Below are positions 37,727 to 52,230 of a DNA stretch of 64,000 nt, in pieces. Position numbers and translations under genes: made by a program. Source of the stretch: Megalopta genalis (Eukaryota; Arthropoda; Insecta; Hymenoptera; Halictidae); contig NC_135014.1 of NCBI RefSeq assembly GCF_051020955.1, forward strand, positions 39,512,742 through 39,576,741, read 5' to 3'. The stretch's first letter is position 1. Each line of letters begins with the position of its first letter. The notes under the pieces were generated by a model, which saw nothing but the letters and a program-made list of their open reading frames with translations, was not told the DNA's origin and searched no databases.

Positions 37727-39183
37727 GTGAGTAAATTATGATGTTCACACGCTCATCTAACCTTTTCTCACATTTGTTGATCCATTATATCACGTAAACG
37801 CGTGATTTTCGAACAATATTACCTTACATTTACGAAGCATCGTGCTAAAACTGTGCCTATATGTTGATGTAGACGACAAACTGTTGACACCTGCTGCAAT
37901 CACGATCCAAACATACTAACGTCACCCGTGATCAACCTAAACGAGACAATAAGACGCTACTTCCACTGACAGAGTTTTCCATTTTTCCAACTGAGACGAT
38001 TTCACATCGAACGGACCTTCAACCTCGAACCTTCTACCTAGAACGCATGACGAATTTGACACAACCAAAATCGATACAACAAGAAAACATCGCGACCAAA
38101 CGCGAATCTGTAAACCGTTTGTTCCATTTTTTATATGTTCTATCAAACGTTACACCAAACAATCTAATTTCATATCAAGTAGGCGCAATTATCCAGTTAG
38201 CTGTTGCAACTTCTTACGCGAATAAATACAAATTTTTATCCAAAATCATGTATAAAGAGCTAGAAAGTATGACCAATTTTTGCGAATGACGTGAAACAGA
38301 TATTGTCGTTTTCCCTTACAGCAACAATGTACATATTCAGTTATGCGTACAGTGTTTGATCTTCAACATTTTGGTTTATCAGTAACGCCACCATTTTCTT
38401 CAAATTTTTTTATTAATCTTCAAATTAGAGGACAGATTTGGCCAATTGAGTATTCTTCGTAGAACCCCCATTTGCGTAGTAAGTTTCATTAACATAAATG
38501 TGTTGTTGCAATCTATCTGTTCATGGTTAAAATTGTACTAGAATATTTGTTCTCTCTAAAACAAAATTGTTTATGTTCATCCGTTTATGTCTATCATATA
38601 AAACATCATATTTGAATATTCACATTTATTCTGAGGTAGAAGTAGAATTACACATTCGGCAAAAGACGTTTAATATGATGTTTAGTTGCACAAATTAAAG
38701 TCTATTGTAGAATTGAAATACAGTCTACGAAATGGTAGTACAGTTCGAACTTTCATTCAGATTTCTTAGGGCCCTTTTGAATTTAAAGTTGAACTAGTTT
38801 TTAACTTAAAAGAATATTATTTATTAATTTAAAAAGTTGCGGAGTCTATAAGGAAATGTTGGAAAATTATTTGCAACTTGTCGAAAGATATGGATAGTTA
38901 TAGTACAAAAGGAACAATTAAGGGCTACCCGCAGTTTCTACTTGAGAAAAATGCGCCATTCTTGCGAAACTTGCTTCATATCGACAAAGGGCTCGCAAAG
39001 TTGTAGCGGAAACCAATTCTCGAAGCGTTCCTCGTATATTCCAGACATGTGAGAATATTATAAAACTGAAACTGAAACGGAAACGGAAACTTACATTGAC
39101 CGGGAGATATAGGGAGTATATCGCAAGCTTTACGGGATATGCACAGTGCAAGAATAAGTGGTTAAGACTTATTTTCTTGGAAG

Positions 39184-39470
39184 GTATTAAAATGGATGAG
39201 ATAAATCGAATTATACAAATTCAGGATAGTGAAATACGTAAAGAACATTTATTTAGTTTACGATGAATCTTACGTTTATCAACATTTTTAAAGTGCAACC
39301 AATATGCGGAAACTATTATCGTTTACGAAAGTATTAAAGTGGACAAAGTGAACCAAAGTGTACAAATTCAATTTGTCGAATTACATAAAGAACATTTGTT
39401 TAGTTTGCAATTAACTTTATGTTTATGATCATTTAAAAAATGCAAGCAATATGCTTAAACTGGCAATAAT
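39184..39470. repeat. Diverged tandem duplication, about 147-bp unit
   Basis: Copies begin GTATTAAAATGG at 39184 and GTATTAAAGTGG at 39331. They share TACAAATTCA, TAAAGAACATTT with TTTAGTTT, and GCAA with CAATATGC. The array lies in receptor intron 1. Confidence 0.8.
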
Positions 39471-42248
39471 TAACATAAGTCTCCTTATTCATATGCTTCA
39501 TATTTTGATATCAACAACTTTTAATGGTGCTTTACAATCACCACTCGAGTGCCAATGATTAATAATTAAATTATTTTAAGCGATATTATAACACAAATAA
39601 AAAGGTAGTATATTTTTTACACTATTTTATAGTATCTAAGGAAAGAAAACACTCGACCAACAAGTCTCGGGTCTATTTGGATCCAGATTCTACAGAGTGA
39701 GTTATTTAAATCGTTCACCTTAATTTTTCTTGTAAACTACATATTGCATATAAAAATATTACGAACGAAAGTTGTTTGGTATAAAGAGGAGCACACACTG
39801 CAACAATTAATTTTTTGCTACTTCTCTGTTTTATGAAAATGTGAGGAACACCTTGAATTTTGTTAACTGTAATGTGCAACATTTAATCATGTCACTCGAA
39901 AGTCTATTAAATAAAGACTATAAAGTTATGAAGGTGCAAGATTAATGTTTATCGAAATATTCTTCAGTCGATTCTTAGTGCAAGAAATGTTCAAAACATT
40001 GTCCATTACAATCACTGCAAGCATGTAGGCGATTAAAGAATGAGAGTGATACTTGTAGAAGTGTTTCATATTTTGTCAAGTGACCTTCATATTTTGATTG
40101 AAAAAGAAAATAGCAAAAAATATCAAACAACTTTACTTAACATTTGTTTATTCATGTAGTTTACAAGAAAAATTATGGTGACCGAGTTAAATGATTCATT
40201 CTCGACATTAAAATATTATCTAAATAGCATGTAATATAATTAAAACAATATAGCTAGTTTTATTTTTATTCGTGTAATTTCCATTCATACTTTCTAAACA
40301 CATTCGATACATTTATGTTTATTTAAACTTCTAATAATAACATACGTGAGGACCGCAATATTGAATCTTAAATGCTTGCCTAAAAGGTGTTAAAAATTGA
40401 TTTACCGCACGAAGGCACGATCCCAAGAAACATTCAGGACAAATGGATCCAGTGTAAATCTGGCGACACTCTCTCGAGGAAAGTACTGTCGATTTAGAAC
40501 GTGGACTTCGTAATACTGGCGGTTTCTCAACGAAATTGAGTTTCACAGACTTCGTCGAAGGGGCTGAGTAAATAATTGCAAGATGTAAAGCTTTGATCTA
40601 CTTTAACCGTGATGAAAAAAGGTAGAAACAGAGCACTATATTGCACTGCGAGGACCGTTGCAAATAAACCAGAACTTGATCGATATTTGACGATGCAGAA
40701 GCCAATCCACTTTTCATTGACAATGAGTCAACGCCGTGCAAACACATTTTTATCATATCATCTTTCGGTGGATATATCGATATAGTCAATTTCTTCATAG
40801 ATAAACAATAAGTAACAGTACTTACATTGATCACGAAATGACTAAACAAAGTAAAAAGAAATTGTAAAAAAACTAAAAATAAAAAATAAAACAATTAAAT
40901 ATTAATATTAACTCCTTTTTTTATTTAATTGTAATCAAAATTGTACTTTGCATTATTAGTGGCATTGTTATTTTCTACAGCTAATTTGCAAAATCCTTAT
41001 TTGTTTCAATTTCAATTTGGGTTTGCATTGATTGGCTTCTGAACTGTACATGTATAAAATATTGTAATCAAAATGTAATTATAAATTGTTATTTTCAATT
41101 TTAACTTTAGCAAAGAATATCGAAATTTTCGAATGGGATTTCCGTATCGTAATACAAGGTTATTATGAAAGTTAATTATGAAACAAGTTGATGAAATTAT
41201 TGTAGTATATTATAGGATATATTATTATTATTATGACGCGTATTAAGAGATATTTCCTTGGTTTAAATAATAATTTGAAGTCTATAAAGTTAAACAAATT
41301 GAAAATATTGTATAGGCCATAAAACTCTGCAGACATATCCTTTATTATACTAACGTCTCCTTTCATAATTCTTTTGCGAAAATTATTGAGAAATATTAAA
41401 CATATAATGTATTGAAAAATATATAATATATCGACAAACAATATAAGTATCAGCATTCTAGGAATTACAAAATAATAATGGAACAGAAAATACGGAAAGG
41501 TTCGTATATGACAAGTTAGTTTACTAATTGAATACTGTACGACTGAATTTGTATTGAACGAGTTCCAAGATACAAAACACCAAAAGTCGATAATATATTT
41601 TCATTATTATGTTCAATTAATTACATTATAACAATCGTAGTACTTTGTGTAACGTACACGTTAAAATATGTTGTGGAAATCGCTTGAAATGTATCCAATT
41701 TTATCCTACACGTACGAATCTTAATTGAAACAAGAAATACGACAACGTAAAAGTGATGAATAAGGTGATATTACGGGGAATTGCGAAATGCATGGCGAAA
41801 AAATTCAATGAAGTGAAGTGACTCGTGAAACATTGATGCTTTAAGTGTACAAACTACGGTAAAAGGATTATGGTGTTATTGAGAAATAGAAAAATCTGAG
41901 GAGCAAGTGCATTCAAGAATGCAATTGAATCATTTTCAAAACGAATATTGCTATTGCAAGCTACTTCAATTTTAATTCTTTTTCATACAATAAATACTGA
42001 AATATTGCAACTAGTATAAAAACTAGAGTGCATTCAAAGTTTATAATATTATTAGAGTGAAAATACGTTTTGTCATCAATTAATTATAGATTACGAAATT
42101 TTATGAAAAATGAAAATTTTTCATAGATATTAAAAGCTAAAGATAGCCGCTAAATAGACCATGGAAATTAAGTAATTAGGGAGTTGCTACTTTCTTCGAC
42201 TAATTTTAGTAAAAAAATTTTGAGTATTTATCCTATTAATTTTTGACA

Positions 42249-42268
42249 GAAATGCATAAAATCTGCAA
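42249..42268 (-). mobile_element. Possible lone R3 terminus
   Basis: AAATGCATAAAATCTGCA is the inverted equivalent of the R3 left end at 36745. No partner end was identified. Confidence 0.3.
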
Positions 42269-42930
42269 TATCTTAATCGTTTATAATATTATTATTATTA
42301 TTATTAAATAATATCATTATTTCAAAGATTTACTCATTATTCTTTTTATGTATATTCACTTATATATTTCATTAATATTTCATATTACAAATCACTCGTT
42401 AAGTTATTCGCATTCCTGCAATATTTACATACATATTTCACTTAATTTTATATTCCTTATTAAACAACATTTTAATAAAAATGACAATTTTTTGTTCTTA
42501 TTTATTTGTTTAACGGATATAAATAGTATACAAATGATACTACGGCAAACAGCCAACCAGAGTTTTTTCTGTTAATATAAATACGCTCTACTTTTGATCT
42601 ACCGGAGAAGATACAAAGCGTGTCCCTGTTTACAAACATTCGTGAAAGACCAGACAAACGTTTAGAATTGCAACCATGCCATTTTAACACTTTATGAAAT
42701 GATTCTTAGGTCAAAAAACATTCCTTCTTTCGATATTTCCACGCGACCATTCTCGAGTACTTCTGTAAACTATTTTGTTTAAGTAAATATTGGTCATTTC
42801 GACATTAGCTAACCAAATAAAATGAAAATAATACTCGATTTTTTTATCTTAACAATTTCTATTAAAATTCACACATTTTCTACCGTTGTTCTTTCTTCTT
42901 GCATTTCAATTAATGATCATTTATTTCCTA

Positions 42931-43338
42931 TTTTATGAAATAAAAAATCATTATGAATAATGTTCGTATAAAGTTATTGAATTTTAAAATAAAATTAACT
43001 TTTTTTAAGTTGCATGAAATTCAAAACACATCGTTTAAATCTTCGTTTGAAACTTAGACAAAAAAATTAAGAGAACGTGAGTTTTTTACTTTTGAATTAA
43101 ATGAAAATTTTTTTTAAGATGTTCGAGGAACTACTTCAATAAACAATGTATAAAATTTTTTTTTAAATCGTAACTAGTGGAGAAAGTAAAAGCTTTCGTA
43201 ACTTTTTGTCTAAGTTTAAAACGAAAATTTAAACAACGCATTTCAAATTACATGCAACTTACAAAGAAAAGTTAATTACATTTTCTAATACAATGCTTTT
43301 ACACGGACATTATTCATAATGATTTTTCATTTATAAAA
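42931..43338. repeat. 408-bp long inverted repeat (hairpin) in intron 1
   Basis: The left arm 42931-43094 and right arm 43182-43338 are reverse complements at roughly 80% by eye, around an 87-nt AT-rich loop. Shared blocks include TCATTATGAATAATGT, AAGTTGCATG and AAACTTAGACAAAAA. No terminal motif of the other repeat families is present. It may be a foldback MITE or a head-to-head local duplication. In the receptor pre-mRNA it would form a long imperfect duplex. Confidence 0.85.
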
Positions 43339-44894
43339 CCGTGAGTTTCATACTGTTTTGTCATTTCCACTAATTAAGATGTAATAAAATGTTTTACACA
43401 TTATTTAATAAACTAATTCCTCTAACGTCCGAAAAAAATGCAATTCATTTAGTCCAATTTTACGAAAGTTGTTCCATTTCAAAAGGTATAGAAATACTTT
43501 CGTGAAACATTGTAGTATCAGAAACATACAAAGTCATCGCTGTACAAGAGCACGATTTAAAAGTATAAATTAGATTCGTAACACGCCGTTCGTAATCATA
43601 ATTTCGACGAAATGAAAGTATATAATGTGATGCTAACAAGGTTTCCTGTTCCATTTTTATTCTAAGAGAAATTTGTTTATCGCGTTTTTGATATTTTCAT
43701 CCGCCTCTCCCAAAGCTCCTAGTGATGCAAATCAACACGTCGCACAGCTTGGAAATACCGCCGAACTCGTAACAATGAAAGGACGCGAAGCATTAAAAAC
43801 TTTTCCGCTGAGTTTCCTCTCGCGGAAAATTGCGACGTCACGATCTTGTGTTTACCGAACGCATCAACGATTTTTCTTCGAGTTTTAATAACGAAAACGA
43901 GTCTTAACGTATTAATGTCGCAGTCGTTTGGGATTCAATCGTTCTCGTCTGAGTGAAGAACCGTTTATTCGTCACTTTAGAATATTGTTGTAACGTAACA
44001 GTTATTTTAAACATTTTACGACATTCCGCTGTAACAATATTGTAATTTTGAATTGACTAATATTTGTTAACATTTCGTTATTTGTTCAAATTTGACAAAT
44101 TAATTTAAATTTAATGTATCAGATCTTCTGAATTTCATTAGGATTCGCGAAACGTAGGTGTATTATAACCGTAATCGATATTACAAAATTAAACTTTTAA
44201 ATTTTAATTCTAATTTAACATAGTAAGATTCAGAAATTCGTCTATAAATTGTTATATAGGTACTAGGATTCATGAAATCTTTCTTAACTAGTGGAATATC
44301 TCAATACTCAGGTAATTGTTTATAACTTTGTTTTATGTTCACCCAACATATTAGAGTGTGTAAAGGATTCTTTATTTAAATATAACACATTTTTCCTGGG
44401 ACACTAGTTCCTGAATAAATATTTCTATCTCTCGAATAGTATCGATCCCGAGATTTGCCGTATGAACGATTAAACAGTTTCCTACAACACCGCTTGTATA
44501 CCGTACACATAACATGTTTTACGGTGCAATTTGTAACGTATGAATTATTTTATGACATGCCATCGTAATCAACTTGTTTCAATCTGCGTTGCGTTACAGC
44601 TTGTCAGCAATAAGTGGAGAGCGAATTTTTATACATTTATGGTATTTGGGCATTTTTTAAATATGAAACGCACGTACAATAACAAACGTTTATAACTCTT
44701 TTACTTTATTTTTACCATAAAAAATTTCCAAATTGATCAGCTTTTTATTCTTCATCCTAGTCTCTATATTATAAATTTATAATCCATAAAAGTTCATGAA
44801 TATTTCAACTAAACGTTTAAAAGAATCGATGTGTTTCAACCAATATTTTAATACGTTTGCTTGACACGTTTAAGTATGAATTAAATACGATTAA

Positions 44895-45048
44895 ATACGA
44901 TTATTCGAACCTTGCGTCTCGTTTTTATAGTTGTTGATAATAGGTAATTATAAAAATGAGCCGCAAGGCTCGAATAATCGTATCTCCTCTTCCCAAATTG
45001 TCCATTTTTATGGGTAATCTGAGCGTGAATTAGGGAAAACTTACTGTA
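44895..45048. mobile_element. R2 element, second copy with inner stem, left end lost
   Basis: This copy has the same right end as the one at 11407 (TCTTCCCAAATTGTCCATTT, then TAATCTGAGCG and ACTTACTGTA). It also keeps an inner stem missing from the first copy: CGATTATTCGAACCTTG pairing with CAAGGCTCGAATAATCG. The outer left arm is absent, so it is truncated. Confidence 0.7.
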
Positions 45049-47114
45049 GTTGTGGTGTCAAAACAGCTTCGGCACCTATGTAAATTTTATCATAACATAA
45101 ACATTCGAAAAAGAATTACCATCGTCTTATCCATCTTTATGAAAATACATTTGACACCGTCGTATCGGCCACTTGCTATCGATCAATTTTCTACTGTCGT
45201 TCGGTGAAATACGGCGACACAACAGTAACCCTACCCGATCATTGGAGTCTCAGGTGCAATGTCTGAATAGATCTTTTTCGAGGGTGCACGCAATTTTCTC
45301 GAACGGTTGACATGTGTGACGAAACGATCGGTTCGAATGTGTTCGTGTTCCCGATAAGCGCACGTTATTATTCTCCATCGCAGGATCATACTCCAACTTT
45401 CTAGCGTTATTACGGAAAACAGTGGTGTGTAAAGCGTAGGATAGAATATAGGAGCCAAATACTGTACCCTGTTTTCGGATTTCAGAGGTTTACGTTAATA
45501 AAAACAAATTTAGCAATTTAATTGACATTTCTCAAGAATTTAAAGGTAAATTTCAAAGTTTATTTTATTAAAATAAATTCTCCCATTAGATAAATATCAA
45601 ATCTTAGTAGTTAATGTGTGCCGATGATCTACGACAGAGCTAAGCACATTTAAAATGATATTTGAAATATCATTTCAATATTTATAAATATTATTTCAAA
45701 TAACATGCTATTGTATTTTATAATAATTTGAAATAATTATGAATTTTTAAATGTTTGGGGCTGGTTTACACCTTGTTGCTTTAAACAAATTGTTGTAAAA
45801 ATTTCATAAAATAAAATCTTTCTGTTGATAATTATTTCTTTTGACCAATTTAATATAAAAAAATAACGAAATAATTTATTACTTGAAATCGCTTTATCTC
45901 GAATAGATTGATATTACTTTTATATTTCAATGACGCTACCGACATAACAGTCTTAAATAAATTATAGCATTACAATAAAATTCGCAAATTTTTTTGTGTT
46001 TTATGCTTAAAAATAAATTAAAGGCACAGTAATTGGCTACCCCACAATATGTACCTGGTTCCACACACTATTCCAGTTTTATTCGGTTGATTCGAGACTT
46101 TCATATTTCAAAGTTCGACGCGCACCTGAAGCAAGTTATACGCTTACAAAAGGGAAGATCATTTCAATCCCGTATCTCCGACATCGGGTAGTTATGGGCA
46201 GACTGTGGAATCCTCTTTGGAAATTCATAAAGGAATTTTTAGAAATAGAAGTTAAGTAAAATTTCATTTTCTCCGCTGCTGGTTTTTGCGAATCAAGAAT
46301 AAAATGAGAATGTATGAAATTTTAATAAATGTTTTACGGTTTCACGATGCTTTTGTAATCTTACTCAAGCGGAGATCCTTGTTATGATAATTAGTGTACC
46401 GCATCTGATAAGCTGAATGCGTGATAGTGAATATATTAACGTAGAATTGCGAAATCATATCGGTTTGATTTAGTGACCAGAATTTGCTTAATGAAAACGT
46501 TAATTAAAATAGTCTAGTATTCTTAATTGCTAAATAAAGTGGAGATAAAGAATTCAACAATTAGATCGTGGATTATTTATATAGAAATCTGTATGTGCTC
46601 TCTCTTCTTTTTGATAGAACATAATTGTAGAACAACATAGAACATTCCTTATACCTGTAATTATAATGATTACTGCCATAATTTTTTTACTAATTGTACA
46701 ACTTGAATAATATTAAGCTTGCTAAATTTTTCTTTAAGTATGATCAATTCACTAATTTAATGATGTTCCTCGATGTTTGCACATATTTACGGTGATGTAA
46801 TATCATTGCAGAGATTATTCGTCATTTAATTCACAGTTAAACTTCTCCTCGTTCATCGAACAGTTTTATCCGTCAAGCATTAGGGGAATGATTACCGAAC
46901 AAATATTATAATATCATGCTATGAACGGTGTTTATACTCACCGACAGGAATTAAGAAGCATAATAATCGCAGAAGTATAATATGATTCATTTTCTTTTAT
47001 TTTTTGAGCAGGAAACTGTTTAAACAAACTTCAAGTAAATATATTTCGCGATCTGCAAATACGAAGGAATTACCATTTTAAATGACAATTCAACGAAAAT
47101 GCAATTACCTAAAA

Positions 47115-47392
47115 TTTTATTTTTCATATGAAGGTTTTATTAAAATAATTGTAGCCTATAGAAAAATATCAAAGTTTACAGAAACATTTATTTGTTTTCA
47201 TTTTATAGGTTAACGTACGCTTCAGATGCATCTTTTGTTAAATATCAAAGTCTAAAAAAATATAATTATTTAAATATTTATTTTTCATATGAAGGTTTTA
47301 TTCTAATCATTGTAGCATATGAAAGATATCAAACCTTATAAAAATATTTATTCGTTTGCATTTTATAGGTTAAGATACGTTTCGAATGCATC
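47115..47392. repeat. Diverged tandem duplication, 161-bp spacing
   Basis: TTTTTCATATGAAGGTTTTA at 47120 recurs at 47281, and the match continues through ATTGTAGC, ATATCAAA and TTTTATAGGTTAA to GAATGCATC. A shorter third piece lies between the two. The array lies in receptor intron 1. Confidence 0.85.
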
Positions 47393-49760
47393 AAAATGCT
47401 CAGTCTATTCGGTACAATTCGTTTATTTTTAATCTCTGCAAGGGATTGTAGTTCTATGTAAATGTTCTTCTGTCATCGGTGTTGAAGTCCATGAATCCCT
47501 ACATGTCACATCAGCATTAAATGAAATACGCGAGTCCCTCATTCTCGTATTGTATTTCGATATATGTATAGGGTGGTTTATTTATTTTCTCCAATTTTTT
47601 TATCTAAGATAACGTTTATCGAGATACTTTTCTCTTAATTCTCGTATGAACATTACTTTTAGAAAAGTTATTTGAAGGCCAATGTGTATAATTTATTGTT
47701 ATTGATATATTATTAAATATATTCGAGTAATGATGTATTATCAAATATATTTGAACAATGCATCAATACCAAATATAAAGGCAGCATTATTTTACTCAGC
47801 ACAATAACAAAATTTTATTCAAAATTCTATTCAAAATTAGTAATTTGATACGTACAATTACAAATTACGCAAAACAGATTATACGAACACAACGTTAAAA
47901 ACTATTCTATTCAGATAAATAAAATCTGTAAAATCTTCTCTATTACAGATATATAATTACTAAGATAAAAGATAAATAAATATTTATTTAGTATTCATTC
48001 TGCATTATAAGTGTAAAATAAGATAATAATTCATGAAAATATTTTGGATCATCAGATTTTACAATATCAAACATTAAAGTTTATTTAGTGCATCAATAAT
48101 TTCAAAACCAAATGTGTCACACATAAGTGATGTACAATAGAATCACCCGGTGTATTAAATATTAAAGGATTAAATATGTTCGACCAATAATGTATACTCA
48201 TGTAGATAGCTGGAATTTCCTGCTGCTGCAGCATTGGGTCGATGTAATAAATACCAGTTACTGTATAACTCAGTGAACGCTGTGCATTCATTTCAGAATA
48301 TTGCCTATTTTTCCAAAAACATTTTCCAAATTAATTCATAAAATGGTAAATCGATGGAACTCTCTATTGTGTGTATAAATTGATTCGTGGCTGCCTCGGA
48401 TAATTAACTGTCACTTTAAATGGTTAAATTACATTTGAATCTTTTATCTTTTGTATGAAACATTGACTATTTTATTTTATCTTTTAAACCATCAAAGTAG
48501 TATATTTGTTTCACGTTTTAACTGTGGATCATCAAAATAAAATATCTGATTCACTGAAATTTTATGTCCTCTTGAAACACTGTTTTATTTGAATTGTGGA
48601 AGATCTATTATATAAAACAGTATTTCAAATATTTTCTGTATAAATATTACCCAGCTCTGGTTACAGATCATTTTCACGTTTATGAGATGCATATTTAACT
48701 TGTACACCAACCGAGTGACGTATAGAAGAGTACTGTGTTGATAATCGATTGTACTTTTGCGGTCGAAAACAATGCTTTGTATTGAATTCAGAGTCATTGT
48801 CTTCAACAATGGAGACCAGTCAAGTGAGTTTAAAATGAATTAAGGCAGACAATGGGTGATAAGCAAATCTTTAATTAAGACTCCAACGGGTGTTAGAAAA
48901 TTAAGTAAAATATACTATAAAGCTACAATTCCTTCATTCATTCCTGAATCTGTAAAAAGTATTTAAGTAAAGTCGATACAACGAGATTTTCATTTATTTT
49001 ATTTAAATTAAATTTCGGTTTTATATATTACGACATTTTGTACACTTTGTGTTCAGCATGATTAAATGTCTATAACTGATTAGAAATGAAACGATTTAGA
49101 TTGTTCAAATGGGAAACGTGATAGGAAATCTTCTGCAATGTTCACGAGGTTATTTCATAGTTGATATCTGTCTAAATGACAGCTTATCTCTTCCACTTCA
49201 TAACGTTGCAGAGAGTGTCGAAACGAGTTAAGCAAGGAACGTTTTGGTTCATAAGTGCTAAAACCGCTTTCAAAAATTAAAGACATTCTAAGAACTTGCT
49301 TGAAATTTATTCCAAGTGTGTAGAAGTTTTATTTAAAACAATGTTTTCTATTATAAAAAAAAATATGTGCATTTGCTACTATTTTACTCCAAGGTACTTT
49401 AAACAATGCGAACGATGTATCGACAAAATAAAACTAGCTTCAAGAATAATCTTTTTTAATAAAGAGGGATATATAGTTAAGAACAATTAAGTATTTTATT
49501 GCTGGACAGTCATTTTTATACAATTATGACAAAAATAGGTGAGCGAAATACAAAACAATGCAGATATTAGAAGATCGTAAGGATCTCGTTACACTATTTT
49601 CGATTTATTGAAACAATTGAAAGAAGAAATACTTAATACATCTTTATTTAATACTTGTTTCGTACAATTGATACAGACAATTTTTATTTATAAATAAAGT
49701 CGATTGTATTTACGAAGATTAAATTTTCTCCAATCTTTCAAATTGGAAGATGTCTGATAA

Positions 49761-49936
49761 TATAGCATTTTTTTTTTATGGCAAAATTGAGCAGCTGCAA
49801 TTTAAAATAGTAGAAAAATTCAGAGAATTGTAAAATCTCGACGTATTTATGATTCAAGAAAAAATAAACTTGTTATTTAGTTACTATTTTTTGCAACTGA
49901 TGCAGACAATTAATATTTTGCATAAAACTCTGCAGT
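49761..49936 (+). mobile_element. R3 MITE, degenerate copy
   Basis: The interior matches the other copies (CAATTTAAAATAGTAGAAAA, then TTTTTGCAACTGATGCAGAC) and the right end is TTTTGCATAAAACTCTGCAG. The left terminus is eroded to TATAGCATTTTTTTTTTATG. Confidence 0.65.
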
Positions 49937-51985
49937 ATATCAATATATATCAGTTTAAAAAATTTACGTGATCAAACTTCCTGAGCCATAATATGTGTTA
50001 CATCGCAAGTATAAATTCCTTATAGAGTATATTAATATGTATATAAAAAAAAAATAAGTCTAAAGAGGCAAGAATATTTTACATATAATTTTTAGGACAA
50101 TCGACCTCGAATGTTTGCCATTCATCAGTGCAAGGAATCGAAATGTGGGCCATGTGCTAGACAAATATTCGAATTCGATTATCTCTGGAATAAACTATTA
50201 CAGTCGAAGTCCATTTGATTCATTTATCAATTTTTCTTTGTTATTGCAAAAGCATTTGTTTATAATACCATACGAGTATAGTTTTCCACGATACTTTCTA
50301 CATTCATTACAAGATAACAAAAATGATACAACAGTATTCTCGAATTTTTTAAATGTTTTTACTATTTTCCTTTCGATCTATTCATCTTTATCACAAATGC
50401 ATACAATTTGCATTCTAATTATCGTTCGTATTTTTGCTTATCATTGCACATATGTATCTTATGTTGAGCTTAATTAAATTTATTAATGTTACTTATTCAT
50501 CATTATTCATAATTAATTCACTCGCTATAAATGATTAACTGGTTTAATGTTAACATGTTAACTTACTTGTACGGTTTAACATTTGTCATAAAGTCACACG
50601 GATTAGAAAATTATTATTCTCGTAAATTGATTGTCTAAGTAAGGTTCGAAGCATTAATAATCTGCATGAACAATCGCTTCATGCATTCTATTCATTTGAA
50701 CGTGAATTCTATTTATTTGAATACAGGATTGTAGGAAATGGAGAAAATTCGTAGTACTCCTCTTGTACGAATGATCCAGCTATATGCATTAATTACCCCT
50801 CGATGAATTTATGTAAATAGAATTAAACTGAACGCTGAAAAAATTTATTCTATATTTTTCAGCTCCTCTTAATATCTACAATGACCTAACATTGAGTTTT
50901 TTGAACGAACCGTATAAAAATATCTTAATTTGGATAATTAACCCTGTCAGTGCTACCTAAAATTAAATAACATACTAGAAAGGATAACTATTTTTTTATA
51001 TTGAATTTATGCCTTCATATTATTATATTCGTATTACATGAATGTCATTCGAACTGCATTACTTGTACTTACATGATGTTCATATTATAAAATTTCAAAT
51101 CATATAAAGGTCGTGGTCGATTAAATTTTACACAAATACATACACATAAGAAACATACATATCCACATCTTGAAAACTTGAATATTATATTCACAAATGA
51201 ATAACGACAAAAACGTATAGACATTTCTTTTTTCTTTAATTATTGTATTGCATTGAAACTAGTGCAATAGTATTTTTAAATTCTTCACATATTTTCACCG
51301 TTTCGTATTCGATCTACACATTTTTGTCATAAATTGACAAAATAATTGACGTAATAAACTGATCGAAGAAGATAATATCTTTATCCACAGTTCAACAAAT
51401 TATTTAGATTAATGCTATCTATTAACTGCTTCTTGAATTATTATTGAAAAGGAAATTACATGCAGCACAATCATTGATGATCTTGTTAATAGGCATTAAT
51501 AGATTTCTGGTAAGCGAAATGTTAAATAACAGTTCAGTATATTTTACACGATAATTATTTGATATCTTGTAGGCGTGTGAATGTCAAAACAAAACAAATT
51601 TTCCGATTAATTAGCATCAGTTGACTCGTTCACGGTTGAACAATTTTGATCGTTTTCGACGCTATCTATCGCTGCCGCTGAAACTCTGCAGTGCGAAAAT
51701 ACAATTTCAGTAGACAGAATAGTTATCGAACAGGAAAATAGGTTTCCTCAGTTTCACATGCGACACATTCGGCATCCAACGGACGCATCGCTCGACAATG
51801 TCTGCATATATTCTGCTTCTTCTGAGCTGGATACGATAAGACGATAAAGTTTCCCTTCCTTCACGCGTCATCTCCAACCATAAACAGAAGACAAGTAAAT
51901 ATAAATAATCAGATTGTATGATTTTTATTTGTATTCAATTCAAAATTTGTTGAATTTTATATATGCAAACCTTGTCGCATAAGTA

Positions 51986-52230
51986 GAGGAACGTTTTCGC
52001 AGCGTCCCGGTTACTGGCAATGTGCATTAGGTTGGCAAACGCTTTAGGTTCGAGAAATCTCCCTAATTTTCTGTTGGTTTTTCCATGTTTTCGTTCATTT
52101 TCGTCTTTTTCGAGAAATGTCTGTGTGAACAGAATCCAAGCTTTCGCTCGACCATTTTCTTGAAACTCTGGGTGATTGTTGAAGCGGATCCAATTACGTA
52201 TGCTTGGAAAAGATAGGACGAGCCATTGTC
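51986..52230 (-). other. Candidate unidentified minus-strand coding block inside intron 1
   Basis: On the minus strand one frame stays open for about 80 codons without needing an ATG. It contains non-repetitive, protein-like wording such as HPEFQENGRAKAWILF, then KAFANLMHIASNRDAAKTF and LYLCDK, and then meets a GT (GTTTGC, a weak donor). No ATG or good pyrimidine tract was found at its upstream end, and I do not recognise the family. A different frame on the same strand (52063-52245) gives a 60-residue ATG-initiated open frame that may be a shadow. It might be a nested gene's exon, a retropseudogene piece or chance in a GC-richer patch. Confidence 0.2.

Noticed and set aside
38047..38289. Plus-strand frame just downstream of receptor exon 1
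   Set aside because: It begins 320 bp into intron 1, shows no GPCR features, and TM2 continues instead at 54247.
43673..43888. Short plus-strand frame with a signal-peptide-like start
   Set aside because: The hydrophobic start is short, no mature domain is recognised, and it lies in the receptor intron without splice signals.
50115..50477. 120-codon plus-strand frame inside intron 1
   Set aside because: Hydrophobic mixed composition, no family resemblance, and it lies in the receptor intron on the same strand.
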